From contig JAXHMJ010000003.1 of NCBI GenBank assembly GCA_034521575.1, forward strand, positions 186,001 through 250,000: a DNA stretch of 64,000 bases, given 5' to 3'. The stretch comes from a candidate division KSB1 bacterium (GTDB lineage: Bacteria > Zhuqueibacterota > Zhuqueibacteria > Residuimicrobiales > Krinioviventaceae). Numbering within the stretch: the first letter of the stretch is position 1; every line of letters begins with the position of its first letter. The position numbers and the translations under genes were made by a program. This document shows positions 1-9,229 of this stretch, piece by piece. The notes beneath the pieces were generated by a model, which saw only the letters and a list, made by a program, of their open reading frames with translations, was not told where the DNA came from and did not search any database.

Positions 1-1793
1 TGTATAAAATTGTTTTTGATGGCAATGTCCAATCGGGGTACGATTACGAACAAGTTAAAAAGCAAGTGGCCGGTCGCTTCAAATTGAGTGAACCGCGCGT
101 TAAGCGGCTTTTTTCCGGAAACCGTATTGTGCTGAAAAACAACATTGATTTTGAAACCGCGCAAAAACTCAAATCTGAGTTTGAAAGCACAGGCGCCTTG
201 TGCAATATTGTTGCCATGCGTACAACACAAGCGAATGATTCAAAACAAAACGGCTTGAAAATCCGCTGTCCGCATTGCGGGCACCAGCAAAAGGTGGGCA
301 AAGCCTGCCTGAATTGCGGATTTGTATACGGCCGGTCTCGTGCAACGGCACGCGAATCCCGGATCGCGGAGCAGCAAGCGGTCGAATCGGAGCTACCGTC
401 CGGTTTTGATAAATCCGACTGGCAGCATGACAAACTCGATCGCTCGCATTGGCAGCCGGCTGTGCTGTTTGTGTTGACGTTTGGTCTCTATTTCCCGTTC
501 TGGTTTTATCAGACCTGGAAAAAACTTGTTAAATATAGAAATATTGATGCAGAACCTCTGCTGCAGACATTGTTTTTACTGGTTCCCCTTTATAATCTGA
601 TTGTTATTTACAGACTTTACGCAACGATTGAGGATGAGACCTTTAAAGAACGGTACGGCTTTTTTAACGGCCGTTCTGCTTTTTTTATTTTTGTTCTTCC
701 CTGGGCGATGTTTTCGGGAATTGTGATTTTGAATATCCCGGGACCGTTCTGGCTGGTGTACAGCCTGTCGGCATTTGCGATTGCCGGTGCACAAAACGCC
801 TTGAATGCCATGTACGCCGCCCATATAAAATCACTGCCGCAAAGACCGTTGGCCGTAGGCTGGTTAACAGCTGCAATTGTGTTTATTGTACTTGTTCTCA
901 GCGCAGAACTGCTGGTGTGGATCTCCAATCGCGAGATGATGAAACAATTTGCCGAAATGACGAGCACACAAATTGATCCTTTGATTTTAGAACCGGCAAA
1001 CTCATCCGGCATGGATCTCACCGAGGCGTTTGCAGACTATGTGCAAACCGCAAAAGGCATGATGAACCGGCGATTTGTTGACAAACGAAAGGGGAAAACG
1101 ATTTTTTTTACCGTCATGGATCGTCTGGCGCGTGCAAAATTCTCTGACATTGCAATTGAATCCGGGCCGGGGCGTTACACGCCACCGGCAACAGAGGTGT
1201 ATAGAAACCAACAGGACATGATGCAGATTCATGATGTGATCGATGCACAGAACCGTTCCGCTCCGATGTGGGAGGGTTTTTATATCAATGTGGAGTATCT
1301 CGTTCCCCTGTTTATTGATAAAAACAAGTTTCTGGATCAACATTTACGCCAATCCACAATTGATCTGGCTTTTTCACCCCTTCAGGAAATCAGGCAATAT
1401 CAGCATCATACACAGGCTCTGGAGATCAAGGCGCAGGAAAACAAGAACGACGAACTGCTGAATAAAATAAAAGATATTGCCTGGGGAATTGATTGTTATT
1501 TCAAGCGAAATCTGACAGACAGCCGAACCGGTGATCGTACCCGTGAATTGTCGCGCATGTTGAGCCTGTGCGGCAGTTCATATCCGCCTGGTGTGCTCAT
1601 CCGTCTGCGTCATACGTTGCAGCGCAATGATGTGCGCTTGTTTGTGTATGATGTACAATATGAAAAAAAAGGTTATCGTCTGGCGGCGAAAAAGGGCGAA
1701 AGCCAGTGGGTAATTCATGACTCGCTGGATGAATCTGTGATTTCGCAGGTCTATACCACAGAAAATATCTCTGCATTGTTGCAGCAGCTTTAA
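1..1793 (+). CDS. Zinc-ribbon multi-pass membrane protein (5' edge cut)
   Basis: The frame is open from base 3, and the two bases before it (tg) fit an NTG start, so the real start probably lies one base outside the window and gives MYKIVFDGN... An alternative GTG is at 66. The first ~70 residues resemble the small N-terminal module often seen ahead of zinc ribbons in bacterial membrane proteins. Next come two CxxC pairs (CPHCG ... CLNCG, about residues 90-107 counting from the presumed start), a zinc ribbon, and then about five hydrophobic segments (roughly residues 150-310). The C-terminal ~270 residues are soluble and unrecognised. I cannot assign a function. A clear intrinsic terminator follows the stop, so it is the last gene of its transcript. 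Confidence 0.75.
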   Translation, partial: YKIVFDGNVQSGYDYEQVKKQVAGRFKLSEPRVKRLFSGNRIVLKNNIDFETAQKLKSEFESTGALCNIVAMRTTQANDSKQNGLKIRCPHCGHQQKVGKACLNCGFVYGRSRATARESRIAEQQAVESELPSGFDKSDWQHDKLDRSHWQPAVLFVLTFGLYFPFWFYQTWKKLVKYRNIDAEPLLQTLFLLVPLYNLIVIYRLYATIEDETFKERYGFFNGRSAFFIFVLPWAMFSGIVILNIPGPFWLVYSLSAFAIAGAQNALNAMYAAHIKSLPQRPLAVGWLTAAIVFIVLVLSAELLVWISNREMMKQFAEMTSTQIDPLILEPANSSGMDLTEAFADYVQTAKGMMNRRFVDKRKGKTIFFTVMDRLARAKFSDIAIESGPGRYTPPATEVYRNQQDMMQIHDVIDAQNRSAPMWEGFYINVEYLVPLFIDKNKFLDQHLRQSTIDLAFSPLQEIRQYQHHTQALEIKAQENKNDELLNKIKDIAWGIDCYFKRNLTDSRTGDRTRELSRMLSLCGSSYPPGVLIRLRHTLQRNDVRLFVYDVQYEKKGYRLAAKKGESQWVIHDSLDESVISQVYTTENISALLQQL

Positions 1794-1873
1794 AATGGCT
1801 GAAACAATGAACACCTTTCTGATCAAAGGACTTTATAAAATACTTGAAATCGTGATCTCGATTGATTATATTA

Positions 1874-1904
1874 AAATAACCGCTGTTGACGCGGTTATTT
1901 TTCA
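1874..1904 (+). terminator. Rho-independent terminator
   Basis: A 10-bp perfect stem (AAATAACCGC / GCGGTTATTT) with a 7-nt loop runs into a short T-rich tail. It lies 80 bp after the zinc-ribbon membrane protein gene and insulates it from the kinase gene. Confidence 0.75.
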
Positions 1905-1938
1905 AACATTAATTTGAACCGGTTCAAATTAATGTTTG
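1903..1938. promoter_or_regulatory. 36-bp perfect palindrome, candidate LacI-type operator
   Basis: Both 18-nt arms are perfectly complementary (left arm CAAACATTAATTTGAACC), centred between 1920 and 1921. The core TTGAACCGGTTCAA resembles operators of LacI-family repressors, which often have a central CG with A/T-rich flanks; E. coli GntR sites carry ACCGGT. It lies 65 bp before the start of a sugar-acid kinase gene. It could also form an RNA hairpin, but it lacks a T tract. No LacI-family gene is in the window, so the regulator is unknown. Confidence 0.55.
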
Positions 1939-2002
1939 TTCAAGTTTTATGTTGCTAAAAGCCGCCAAAATGCTATTTGTGTATAAAACGAAAGGATTGA
2001 AT

Positions 2003-3082
2003 ATGGATTTGCAACTGAAAAAAAACTGTAAATATGCTTTACTGGTACCCACCAGCATTGGATTGCGCATTACACCGGTAAACGGTCAGCCGGTGCACTC
2101 TAGCGACATGTTTAAAATGCAGACCACCAGCGCCGAGACCAATGTGGCCAGCGTGTCGTCTTTTCTGGGACTGCCGGTCAAGGTCTTGACGGCATGGGTC
2201 AAGGACAGTCCGCTATCGCGTTTCATCAGCGACAACCTGGCCGGTCGACATATGAATGTGGAAGCCAAGATCGTGGAACAGGGTGGCCCCTGGGGCTATC
2301 GGCATCAGTTCAATGTTGCGGACAGGGGCACCGGATCGCGAGGTCCGCGGGTGCATAACGACCGCGCCGGTGAGGTGGGCCGCACCCTGAGCGCTGAGGA
2401 TTTCGATCTGGAGCGCATATTCGGCGAGGAGGGCGTGCAGATTATTCATTTATCCGGACTTGTGGGCGCATTATCTCCGGAAACCGGACAGTTTTGTCTG
2501 GAACTGGCGCGCGCTGCCCGTAAACATGGAACCCGCATTTCCTTTGATTTGAACCACCGCGCCTCGTTCTGGAAAGGCCGTGAAGATGAGCTGCATGCGA
2601 TTTTTAAGGAAATTGCCGGTATTTCCGATGTTCTGGTGGGCAATGAAGAGGATTTTCAGCTCTGCCTCAACGTGGAAGGACCGGAAGCCGGCGGCAAAGA
2701 CCTAACGGCCAAGATTGATGGGTTCAAAGGCATGATCAATGCCGCGAAACAGACATTCCCGAACGCCTCGGTGTACGCCACAACCCTGCGTCAGGTGGTC
2801 AATGCCAACTCGCATCTCTGGGGCGGCATCATGTCCGCGGGCGATGACTGGCATGTGGTGGAACCGCGGCCGATCACGGTTCTGGACCGCATCGGCGGCG
2901 GCGACGGATTTGTCGGCGGCATGCTCTATGCCATCCTGAAAGGCTGGAAACCGGAAGACTGGCTGCATTTCGGTTGGGCCAGCGGCGCTCTGGTCACAAC
3001 TCTGGAAACTGATTACGCTCAACCCGCAGACGAAGAACAGATTTGGAGTATCTGGGAAGGCAATGCCCGGGTGAAACGATAA
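2003..3082 (+). CDS. PfkB-family sugar kinase, 2-dehydro-3-deoxygluconokinase-like
   Basis: This 359-residue ribokinase-fold kinase probably phosphorylates 2-keto-3-deoxygluconate or a related sugar acid, ahead of aldol cleavage. PfkB features are present: an N-terminal sugar-binding segment with ETNVASVSSFLGLPV (the usual GGAxxNVA region), FDLNHRASFW in the middle, NEEDF, and the C-terminal signature DRIGGGDGFVGG carrying the catalytic Asp and the anion hole. The ATG at 2003 is chosen over 1949 because GAAAGGA lies 7 nt upstream. A palindromic operator candidate precedes it and a terminator follows, so it is probably monocistronic. The family is firm; the KDG substrate is an inference from overall sequence character. 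Confidence 0.8.
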   Translation: MDLQLKKNCKYALLVPTSIGLRITPVNGQPVHSSDMFKMQTTSAETNVASVSSFLGLPVKVLTAWVKDSPLSRFISDNLAGRHMNVEAKIVEQGGPWGYRHQFNVADRGTGSRGPRVHNDRAGEVGRTLSAEDFDLERIFGEEGVQIIHLSGLVGALSPETGQFCLELARAARKHGTRISFDLNHRASFWKGREDELHAIFKEIAGISDVLVGNEEDFQLCLNVEGPEAGGKDLTAKIDGFKGMINAAKQTFPNASVYATTLRQVVNANSHLWGGIMSAGDDWHVVEPRPITVLDRIGGGDGFVGGMLYAILKGWKPEDWLHFGWASGALVTTLETDYAQPADEEQIWSIWEGNARVKR

Positions 3083-3121
3083 GTGTGATGGGTAAATGGA
3101 GAATTGTGAAATATGAAACCA

Positions 3122-3148
3122 GGCCGGCGAATTCGTCGGCCTTTTTTT
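3122..3148 (+). terminator. Rho-independent terminator of the kinase gene
   Basis: GGCCGGCGAATTCGTCGGCC folds on itself (GGCCG.CGA / TCG.CGGCC) and is followed at once by seven T residues. It lies 40 bp after the kinase stop codon. Confidence 0.85.
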
Positions 3149-4061
<913 letters not shown>

Positions 4062-4670
4062 ATGAAACGCTTTACATTTTTTCTTGCACTGGCAGCTGCC
4101 TTGGCATATTTATTCACAGCAGTACCGCAGGTTCAGGCACAGTCGGATGATACGCATGGTCGTGAATTTGTCGATGAAAACGGCGATGGTTATAATGACA
4201 ATGCGCCGGACAGTGACGGCGACGGCATTCCCAATGGCCAGGATGAGGACTATGAGCGTCCCGAAACCAGCCAGAGACGCGGTCAGGCCGGAAACGGTGA
4301 AGGGGCCCGCGGCGCCGGATTTGTGGATGCAGACGGTGACGGATTCAATGACAATGCGCCGGACAGTGACGGCGACGGCATTCCGAACGGCCAAGATGAA
4401 GACTATGAACGCGCCGGATCAGGCCGCGGACATGGCGCCGGTTCGAACGCCTTTGTCGATGCCGATGGTGACGGCTTTAATGACAATGCACCGGACAGTG
4501 ACGGTGACGGGATCCCCAACGGTCAGGATGCAGATTGGGAACGACCGGAAGATTGTCTCGGACGCGGTCAGATCGGTAGACAGGCCGGTGGGCGCTTTGA
4601 TACGCCCAAAGGCGGTGATGCTGACGATGAAACACCCCGAGGCGGCCGCGGACAGCGCGGTAACAAGTAA
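4062..4670 (+). CDS. Secreted protein with three Ca-binding (thrombospondin-3/EF-hand-like) repeats
   Basis: A signal peptide (MKRFTFFLALAAALAYLFTAVPQVQAQ) is followed by three near-identical units of about 31 residues. Each has FVDxxGDGxNDNAPDSDGDG then IPNGQDxDxER, the Asp-rich D-x-D-G-D-G loops that bind calcium in thrombospondin type 3 and dockerin-like repeats. Gly/Arg-rich linkers separate the units, and the tail is rich in Gly, Arg and Asp. The ATG at 4062 is preceded by GGAGGA, which rules out the upstream in-frame codon at 4023. The protein is probably exported to the periplasm or surface; its role is unknown. The repeats are also close at DNA level, suggesting recent duplication or homogenisation. 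It stands alone with its own terminator. Confidence 0.8.
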   Translation: MKRFTFFLALAAALAYLFTAVPQVQAQSDDTHGREFVDENGDGYNDNAPDSDGDGIPNGQDEDYERPETSQRRGQAGNGEGARGAGFVDADGDGFNDNAPDSDGDGIPNGQDEDYERAGSGRGHGAGSNAFVDADGDGFNDNAPDSDGDGIPNGQDADWERPEDCLGRGQIGRQAGGRFDTPKGGDADDETPRGGRGQRGNK

Positions 4671-4738
4671 TTTGATATCAGGCGGATCATGAAAACAGAT
4701 CTGCCTGCTATCACAAAATTCTTTTTCGTTCTCCCCCG

Positions 4739-4765
4739 AGCCCGGTTTTCGAACCGGGCTTTTTA
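4739..4765 (+). terminator. Rho-independent terminator with UUCG loop
   Basis: A 9-bp perfect stem AGCCCGGTT / AACCGGGCT closes a TTCG tetraloop and is followed by TTTTTATTT. It ends the Ca-repeat gene and abuts the 3' end of the fragment on the opposite strand. Confidence 0.9.
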
Positions 4766-5080
4766 TTTGATATAGAGCAGTTTCTGTGTGTCGCGAAACG
4801 AGCCCGCACGCATCTGCAGCAGATAGACGCCTGCAGGTAACAGGGCGCCGTCTGTGCCGCAGCCGTTCCAATGCAATTCGTGTTGTCCGGCAGACCGGCG
4901 GCCGTTATACAGGGTTGTGATCTGCTGTCCGTTCATATTGTAGAGGATAATCTCAACCCGGCTGTTCTGCGCCAGATCATATAATACGAATGACAGATGC
5001 AGAATACATATACCGAATTCAAAAAATATTGACAGAGAGATCATTTTTTTGTATGTTAATACGGGTTGGATGTTGTTCAT
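4763..5080 (-). pseudogene. Remnant of a Por/T9SS C-terminal sorting-domain protein
   Basis: The last ~70 residues of this frame match the secretion-system C-terminal sorting domain: YDLAQNSRVEIILYNMNGQ, then a turn and AGQHELHWNG, then LPAGVYLLQM and a basic C-terminus ending LLYIK. Immediately upstream the expected NPFNP segment and the passenger domain are missing; the N-terminal ~35 residues are low-complexity hydrophobic sequence unlike the family. The fragment therefore looks like the 3' stump of a larger secreted-protein gene whose 5' part was lost, where the ECF sigma locus now begins. Confidence 0.55.
5029..5057 (+). promoter_or_regulatory. Sigma-70-type promoter of the ECF sigma gene
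   Basis: A perfect -35 TTGACA (5029-5034), a 17-bp spacer and a -10 TATGTT (5052-5057) sit about 48 bp before the ATG at 5105. It overlaps the start of the decayed fragment on the other strand. Confidence 0.6.
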
Positions 5081-5104
5081 ATCTTTTATTAAAGGGATTG
5101 TTTT

Positions 5105-5654
5105 ATGTATAGCGGGGAAGCGTACACTCTGAGTGAATCTGTAAAGATTGAGTTGAAAGAAAAAATAGAGTCCGCCTGGTTGCTGGTGTATTCAAAATTT
5201 AATTTGCAGATACTTGAAGTTTGTTACTGGTTTTGCCGGAACCGGGAAGATGCCAAAGATATCAGGAATGAAACTTTGCGCATTTTTCAGCATATCCGGA
5301 CGTTTGATATACAGCGTCCGTTTTACCCCTGGCTTTTAAGCATCTGCAGGAATTTGTGTGTTGATTATTGCCGTAAAAAGCGTCCGGTTTGCCTGGATCC
5401 GAACGATATCGAGTACAGCATGTTGGTTTATCCTGCGAATATTTACAGAGAGCGGCCCCGTCTGGGGCAAATATATACGGCAATGGCTGATCTGACGCCC
5501 TGTCAACGCCGATGTCTTTTGCTTTTTTATTTTAAGGGCTATTCCTATAAAGAAATTGCAAAAATATCCGGATTTTGTCAAAAAAGTCCGTTCTTTTATT
5601 CAAAACGGTCGGCGACGCATCCGGGTTTTTACAGCAAAGGCGGAGAGCATGTGA
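5105..5654 (+). CDS. ECF-type RNA polymerase sigma factor, frameshifted in region 4
   Basis: Region 2 is visible as FCRNREDAKDIRNETLRIF and PFYPWLLSICRNLCVDYCRK, and region 4 as LTPCQRRCLLLFYFKGYSYKEIAKISGF. The literal frame then drifts into unrelated sequence and stops at 5698. Skipping one base near 5575 restores the recognition helix, VKKVRSFIQNGRRRIRVF, and a stop at 5652-5654, so the intact product is about 183 residues. AAAGGG lies 9 nt before the ATG. A membrane-anchored gene follows in the same direction, as expected for a sigma/anti-sigma-like pair, though the partner is not a recognised anti-sigma factor. Whether the shift is real or a read error cannot be decided here. Confidence 0.75.
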
Positions 5655-5758
5655 TTCAACGCCAAAAGCATAAAGATTTCACTGTTGAAACGGAATGAAA
5701 CCGTGGCAGGGATGTGTTATAATATATAACGCACTAAAATATAAGAGATTACCCCCAA

Positions 5759-6377
5759 ATGAACCGACAACGCTCATCCTCTCTCTACAATCGAAAACTT
5801 GCGGCGCTGGCCGTGATCCTGCTGGCGCTTGCCGTGGTATTCTGGATGGTGATGCGCTACAGTCGTTCGCACATGATTCGTCTGGCCGAGCTTGAATTTG
5901 TACGCGTGCAGAATCTGCAACAGCCGTCTTCACCGTCTCCGTCCCTTGAGCACGGCATCCAGGCATTTCACGACGGCAATTACTCGTCTGCCCTGATCTC
6001 TCTGGGACAGCATCTGCAGGAGCATCCGGACTCGTATTTCGGTTCCTTTTATTCCGGTCTGGCACGGATCAAGAGCGCGCCGCTGCAGATATTGGGGGTG
6101 ACGCTGGCGTTTGATCCCGAGGCCGTGCGCCTGGCGTTGCGTGATATGCAGAATGCGCGGAAAACGGCTGCGAATCCGCGGCAGACGGCCAATTGTCTTT
6201 GGTTTGCCGCCAGGTCGCATTTGATGCTCTGGCCGGCCGCAGGAGGCGCGCAAAGCGTTGCTGGAAATTCTTGAACTTGAAGAAGCGCCGGAGCGCGTGC
6301 AGGATGCGCGGGGCTTGTTGCAGAGGCTGGAGCCGGTGATTAAAGAGCGGGCCTATTCAGATTCTTCGTCAGTGTAA
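5759..6377 (+). CDS. Membrane-anchored TPR-like protein next to the ECF sigma gene, frameshifted
   Basis: One N-terminal membrane helix (AALAVILLALAVVFWMVM) is followed by a helical domain with TPR-like sequence, GIQAFHDGNYSSALISLGQH. In the literal frame the protein ends at 6274. Removing one base near 6229 continues the helical repeat as LMLGRPQEARKALLEILEL and ends at 6375-6377. The gene follows the sigma gene by ~105 bp and its 3' end overlaps the beta-propeller gene on the opposite strand by 25 bp. It may control the sigma factor or act with it in an envelope response; this is inferred only from position and anchoring. A short GTG frame at 5651 between the two genes has no recognisable content. 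Confidence 0.6.
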
Positions 6378-8908
6378 TCAGGATACAATTTTTGCATACA
6401 GTCCGGACAGATACCGTGTGAAAACTGCAGTTCGGAACGGGTTTGTATATAGCCTTCCAGCTGTTCCCAATAGCCGTCATCGTGACGGATCTTTTTACAA
6501 TTGGCGCAAATCGGAAGCAGTCCGCTTAATGTCTTAATATGGGCTGTGGCCTCTTTGATGCGTTCATTGAGGATACGTTCCTGTTCAAGGTGCCGGTGGA
6601 TTCGCCAGCGAAAGATAGCGTAAATAGCGCCCGCAACCAGGAAAAAGATTAAAATATAAAATCCCGGGGTTTGATAAAAATGCGGCTGTAGTACAAAATT
6701 TATCGCTGCACCTTGGGTGTTCCAGACGCCGTCGTTATTGCAGGCGATGACCCGGAATGCGTAATCACCGGGCGGTAAATTCGTATAAAAGGCTGAGCGA
6801 CGGGTTCCGGCGTTAACCCAATTTTTATCATATCCCTCTATTTTGTATTTAAACCGAACATTTTGAGGTTCTTTAAAGCTCAAAGCGGTGTAATGAAATT
6901 CAAGTTTTTGCGTACCTGCCGCAAAGGTGGTGTTGCTTTCTCGATAAGATCTGATTTCATCGCTGCGTATCGATTCTATGTGAACCGGCGGCGGTGTCTG
7001 GTTGCTTTTAAACGTGCCCGGCACAATTTTAACGGCACCTTTTGAGGTGGCAAACCAGAGCGACCCGTCGTGCGCTTTCCATCCGGACGGTTGCCAGTCG
7101 CCAAAACATGCTTTTGTTTTCATGCCCTCCTGGACACCATAGACTTTGCAGTGCAGAGAATCGGTATGACCTGCGGCAAATTCGGCCAATTCTTTTTTCT
7201 CTACGTGGCCAATGCCAACCGGACTGCTCAACCATAATCCTCCCTGATCATCTCCGAGTACGCAGTAAATTTCATTGGTGAACAAGCCATCTTTGTAGGA
7301 AAATGCGATAAATTCGCCGTTTCGATAGCGGGTCAATCCGCCCTGTGGAGAGCTGATCCACAATGTCGAGTCCTTGTCTTCATAAATAGAACTCACCCAG
7401 TTGTTGGCAAGCCCGTCCCGCGTCGTAAAGTGACGGCTGACGCCATTGCGGATACGGACCAGCGAATCCGCCATACCGATCCACAGTGCCCCGTCCTTTG
7501 CATAATGAAAACAGGTCATATATTCGCGGTTTGGATAAGGCTTGCCGTCAGCCATCAGGTAAGGTTCGAGTCTTCCCTCGACAAATCGTCGGATTCCGAC
7601 ATGATCAAAATATATAATTAAGCTGCGGTCGTCTTCGGTGATGGCCGATATCCATTTATCCGGAAGGCCGTCGCGGGTTGAGTATTGCCTGATGATTCCG
7701 TTTTTCAGTTTCGAGAGTGCGCCCGTTTGTCCGGTCCAGATACTAGAATCGCGCGCCACGTATACAGGGCCGACTGGTATTTCATTAAATACGCTTTTAT
7801 CCTTTCCGAATTTTGTAATGCTGGCCGATTGGCTGCTGCAGAAATACAGGCTGTTGTCCGGAGATTCGACAATACTTGAAATAAAATTGTTGTACAATCC
7901 GTCATAGGTCGTGTATGTTGTCAGGTTGATATTTTTGAACTGATTCAGACCGTCTGAGGTGCATACCCAGAGATTGTTTTCGTGATCTTCGGTGATGGAC
8001 AGGACATTATTATCGGTCAGGCCGTCGTTTTTTGTAAAACGTGACCAGGTGTCGCCGCTGCTCAATCGGTTCAATCCGCTACGCGTTCCTGTCCACAAAT
8101 TATTGTCTTTATCTTTGTAAACGACATTGATGCGTTCACCCTGTGCATAGGTTTTTACAGTTTTGTCGTTCATTACACGCGCCAGTCCATTGGCTGTACC
8201 GATCCACATGATCGACTGTCTGTCAAAATGCAGGCAAGTAATATTGTTGTGGGGAAGGCCGTCGTGTTGTTTGATTTGTTTTAGAATCTGTTGGCCCGCC
8301 GCATCCAGGATAAATACTCCCTCGTGGGTTCCGGCCCATATTCGGCCTGAATTATCGATGGCAAGAGCCGTAACATAATTGGGTTCGAGCATCAAAGGCG
8401 TATACATGGTACTGTCGAGTCGATACAACCCGATAGAAGTTCCGATCAGCGGTCTGTGATCTGCGGATTCGATGAGGGCGTTGATCTGTGTGTTGAAAAA
8501 ACCTTCTAAAAGTGCGTGCCTCCGGACCTGGCCGTCTTTCAAATGCCTGAATCCGGTCCATTTGGTGCCCACCCACAGGCCATTGTCCCGGGATCGAGCC
8601 AGTGCGGTGATAGAACCGTCGGGCTTTTGACTTGGCTCTGTGCGGATGGAATCGAAACTCACCCCGTCAAAACGAAACAGACCGGCGGACGTTCCAAACC
8701 AAAGATAACCGTCGTGGGATTGTAGACTCACATTTACTTTATTCGCGGGCAGACCGTTCATGGGGAGCCATAAAGAGTGGCCGTATTGAGCAATGGATTT
8801 TTCAGGATCAAGTGCAAACAGTGCAGAGAGATTGCAGAATAACAACGTGAATAGAATGATCCACAAAATAGATTTAGGAGTTGCCATATCTGTTTGGGAA
8901 ATTGACAT
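6353..8908 (-). CDS. Two-component-type beta-propeller sensor (Reg_prop, Y_Y_Y) with C-terminal Cys motif
   Basis: A signal segment (ILWIILFTLLFCNLSALFA) precedes about 14 Reg_prop blades with the recurring pattern DGLxxNxVxSIxEDxxxxLWxxT, building two seven-bladed propellers in the periplasm. A Y_Y_Y domain (LEFHYTALSF ... KYKIEGYDKNW ... LPPGDYAFRVIA) follows, then a membrane helix near residue 770 and a short cytoplasmic helix. Instead of a histidine kinase the protein ends in about 50 residues, LSGLLPICANCKKIRHDDGYW ... HGICPDC, a CxxC...CxxC motif found at the C-terminus of various bacterial sensor proteins. The ATG at 8908 has AAGG 8 nt upstream; the frame is open to an ATG at 8977. It is probably a carbohydrate-sensing receptor with an uncommon output. 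Confidence 0.8.
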   Translation of the reverse strand: MSISQTDMATPKSILWIILFTLLFCNLSALFALDPEKSIAQYGHSLWLPMNGLPANKVNVSLQSHDGYLWFGTSAGLFRFDGVSFDSIRTEPSQKPDGSITALARSRDNGLWVGTKWTGFRHLKDGQVRRHALLEGFFNTQINALIESADHRPLIGTSIGLYRLDSTMYTPLMLEPNYVTALAIDNSGRIWAGTHEGVFILDAAGQQILKQIKQHDGLPHNNITCLHFDRQSIMWIGTANGLARVMNDKTVKTYAQGERINVVYKDKDNNLWTGTRSGLNRLSSGDTWSRFTKNDGLTDNNVLSITEDHENNLWVCTSDGLNQFKNINLTTYTTYDGLYNNFISSIVESPDNSLYFCSSQSASITKFGKDKSVFNEIPVGPVYVARDSSIWTGQTGALSKLKNGIIRQYSTRDGLPDKWISAITEDDRSLIIYFDHVGIRRFVEGRLEPYLMADGKPYPNREYMTCFHYAKDGALWIGMADSLVRIRNGVSRHFTTRDGLANNWVSSIYEDKDSTLWISSPQGGLTRYRNGEFIAFSYKDGLFTNEIYCVLGDDQGGLWLSSPVGIGHVEKKELAEFAAGHTDSLHCKVYGVQEGMKTKACFGDWQPSGWKAHDGSLWFATSKGAVKIVPGTFKSNQTPPPVHIESIRSDEIRSYRESNTTFAAGTQKLEFHYTALSFKEPQNVRFKYKIEGYDKNWVNAGTRRSAFYTNLPPGDYAFRVIACNNDGVWNTQGAAINFVLQPHFYQTPGFYILIFFLVAGAIYAIFRWRIHRHLEQERILNERIKEATAHIKTLSGLLPICANCKKIRHDDGYWEQLEGYIQTRSELQFSHGICPDCMQKLYPDYTDEESE

Positions 8909-9229
8909 AAATATGCCTTGTCCGTTCTCTGTCTTTAGCTTTTGTCCTCTCGTCCTGAAAATCGGGATAGAGCTCATCCTGACAATGCGGGCAAATGCTG
9001 TGAGTGACTGGATTTCACAGTCGTTCTGAATGAACCTGTCAACCTGTCAGCCCGCTGCCTTTTTCATCACATCTTCCCCCTGATTTATTGCTTGAATAGG
9101 ACCATGATTCATCGGCCCGAAATGTGTCATAAATCCGGGCATTTTATGTAAAAAAAGGAACGACATTTTTTACATTTGCCGGTTATTATACATATTTATT
9201 TCTAAAAAATCAAGAATGATTTTTATTTT

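Noticed and set aside
6353-8908. Possibility that the beta-propeller gene is a truncated hybrid histidine kinase
   Set aside because: The C-terminal CxxC...CxxC motif is a recurring natural ending of sensor proteins and the frame ends cleanly, so truncation is not needed to explain it.
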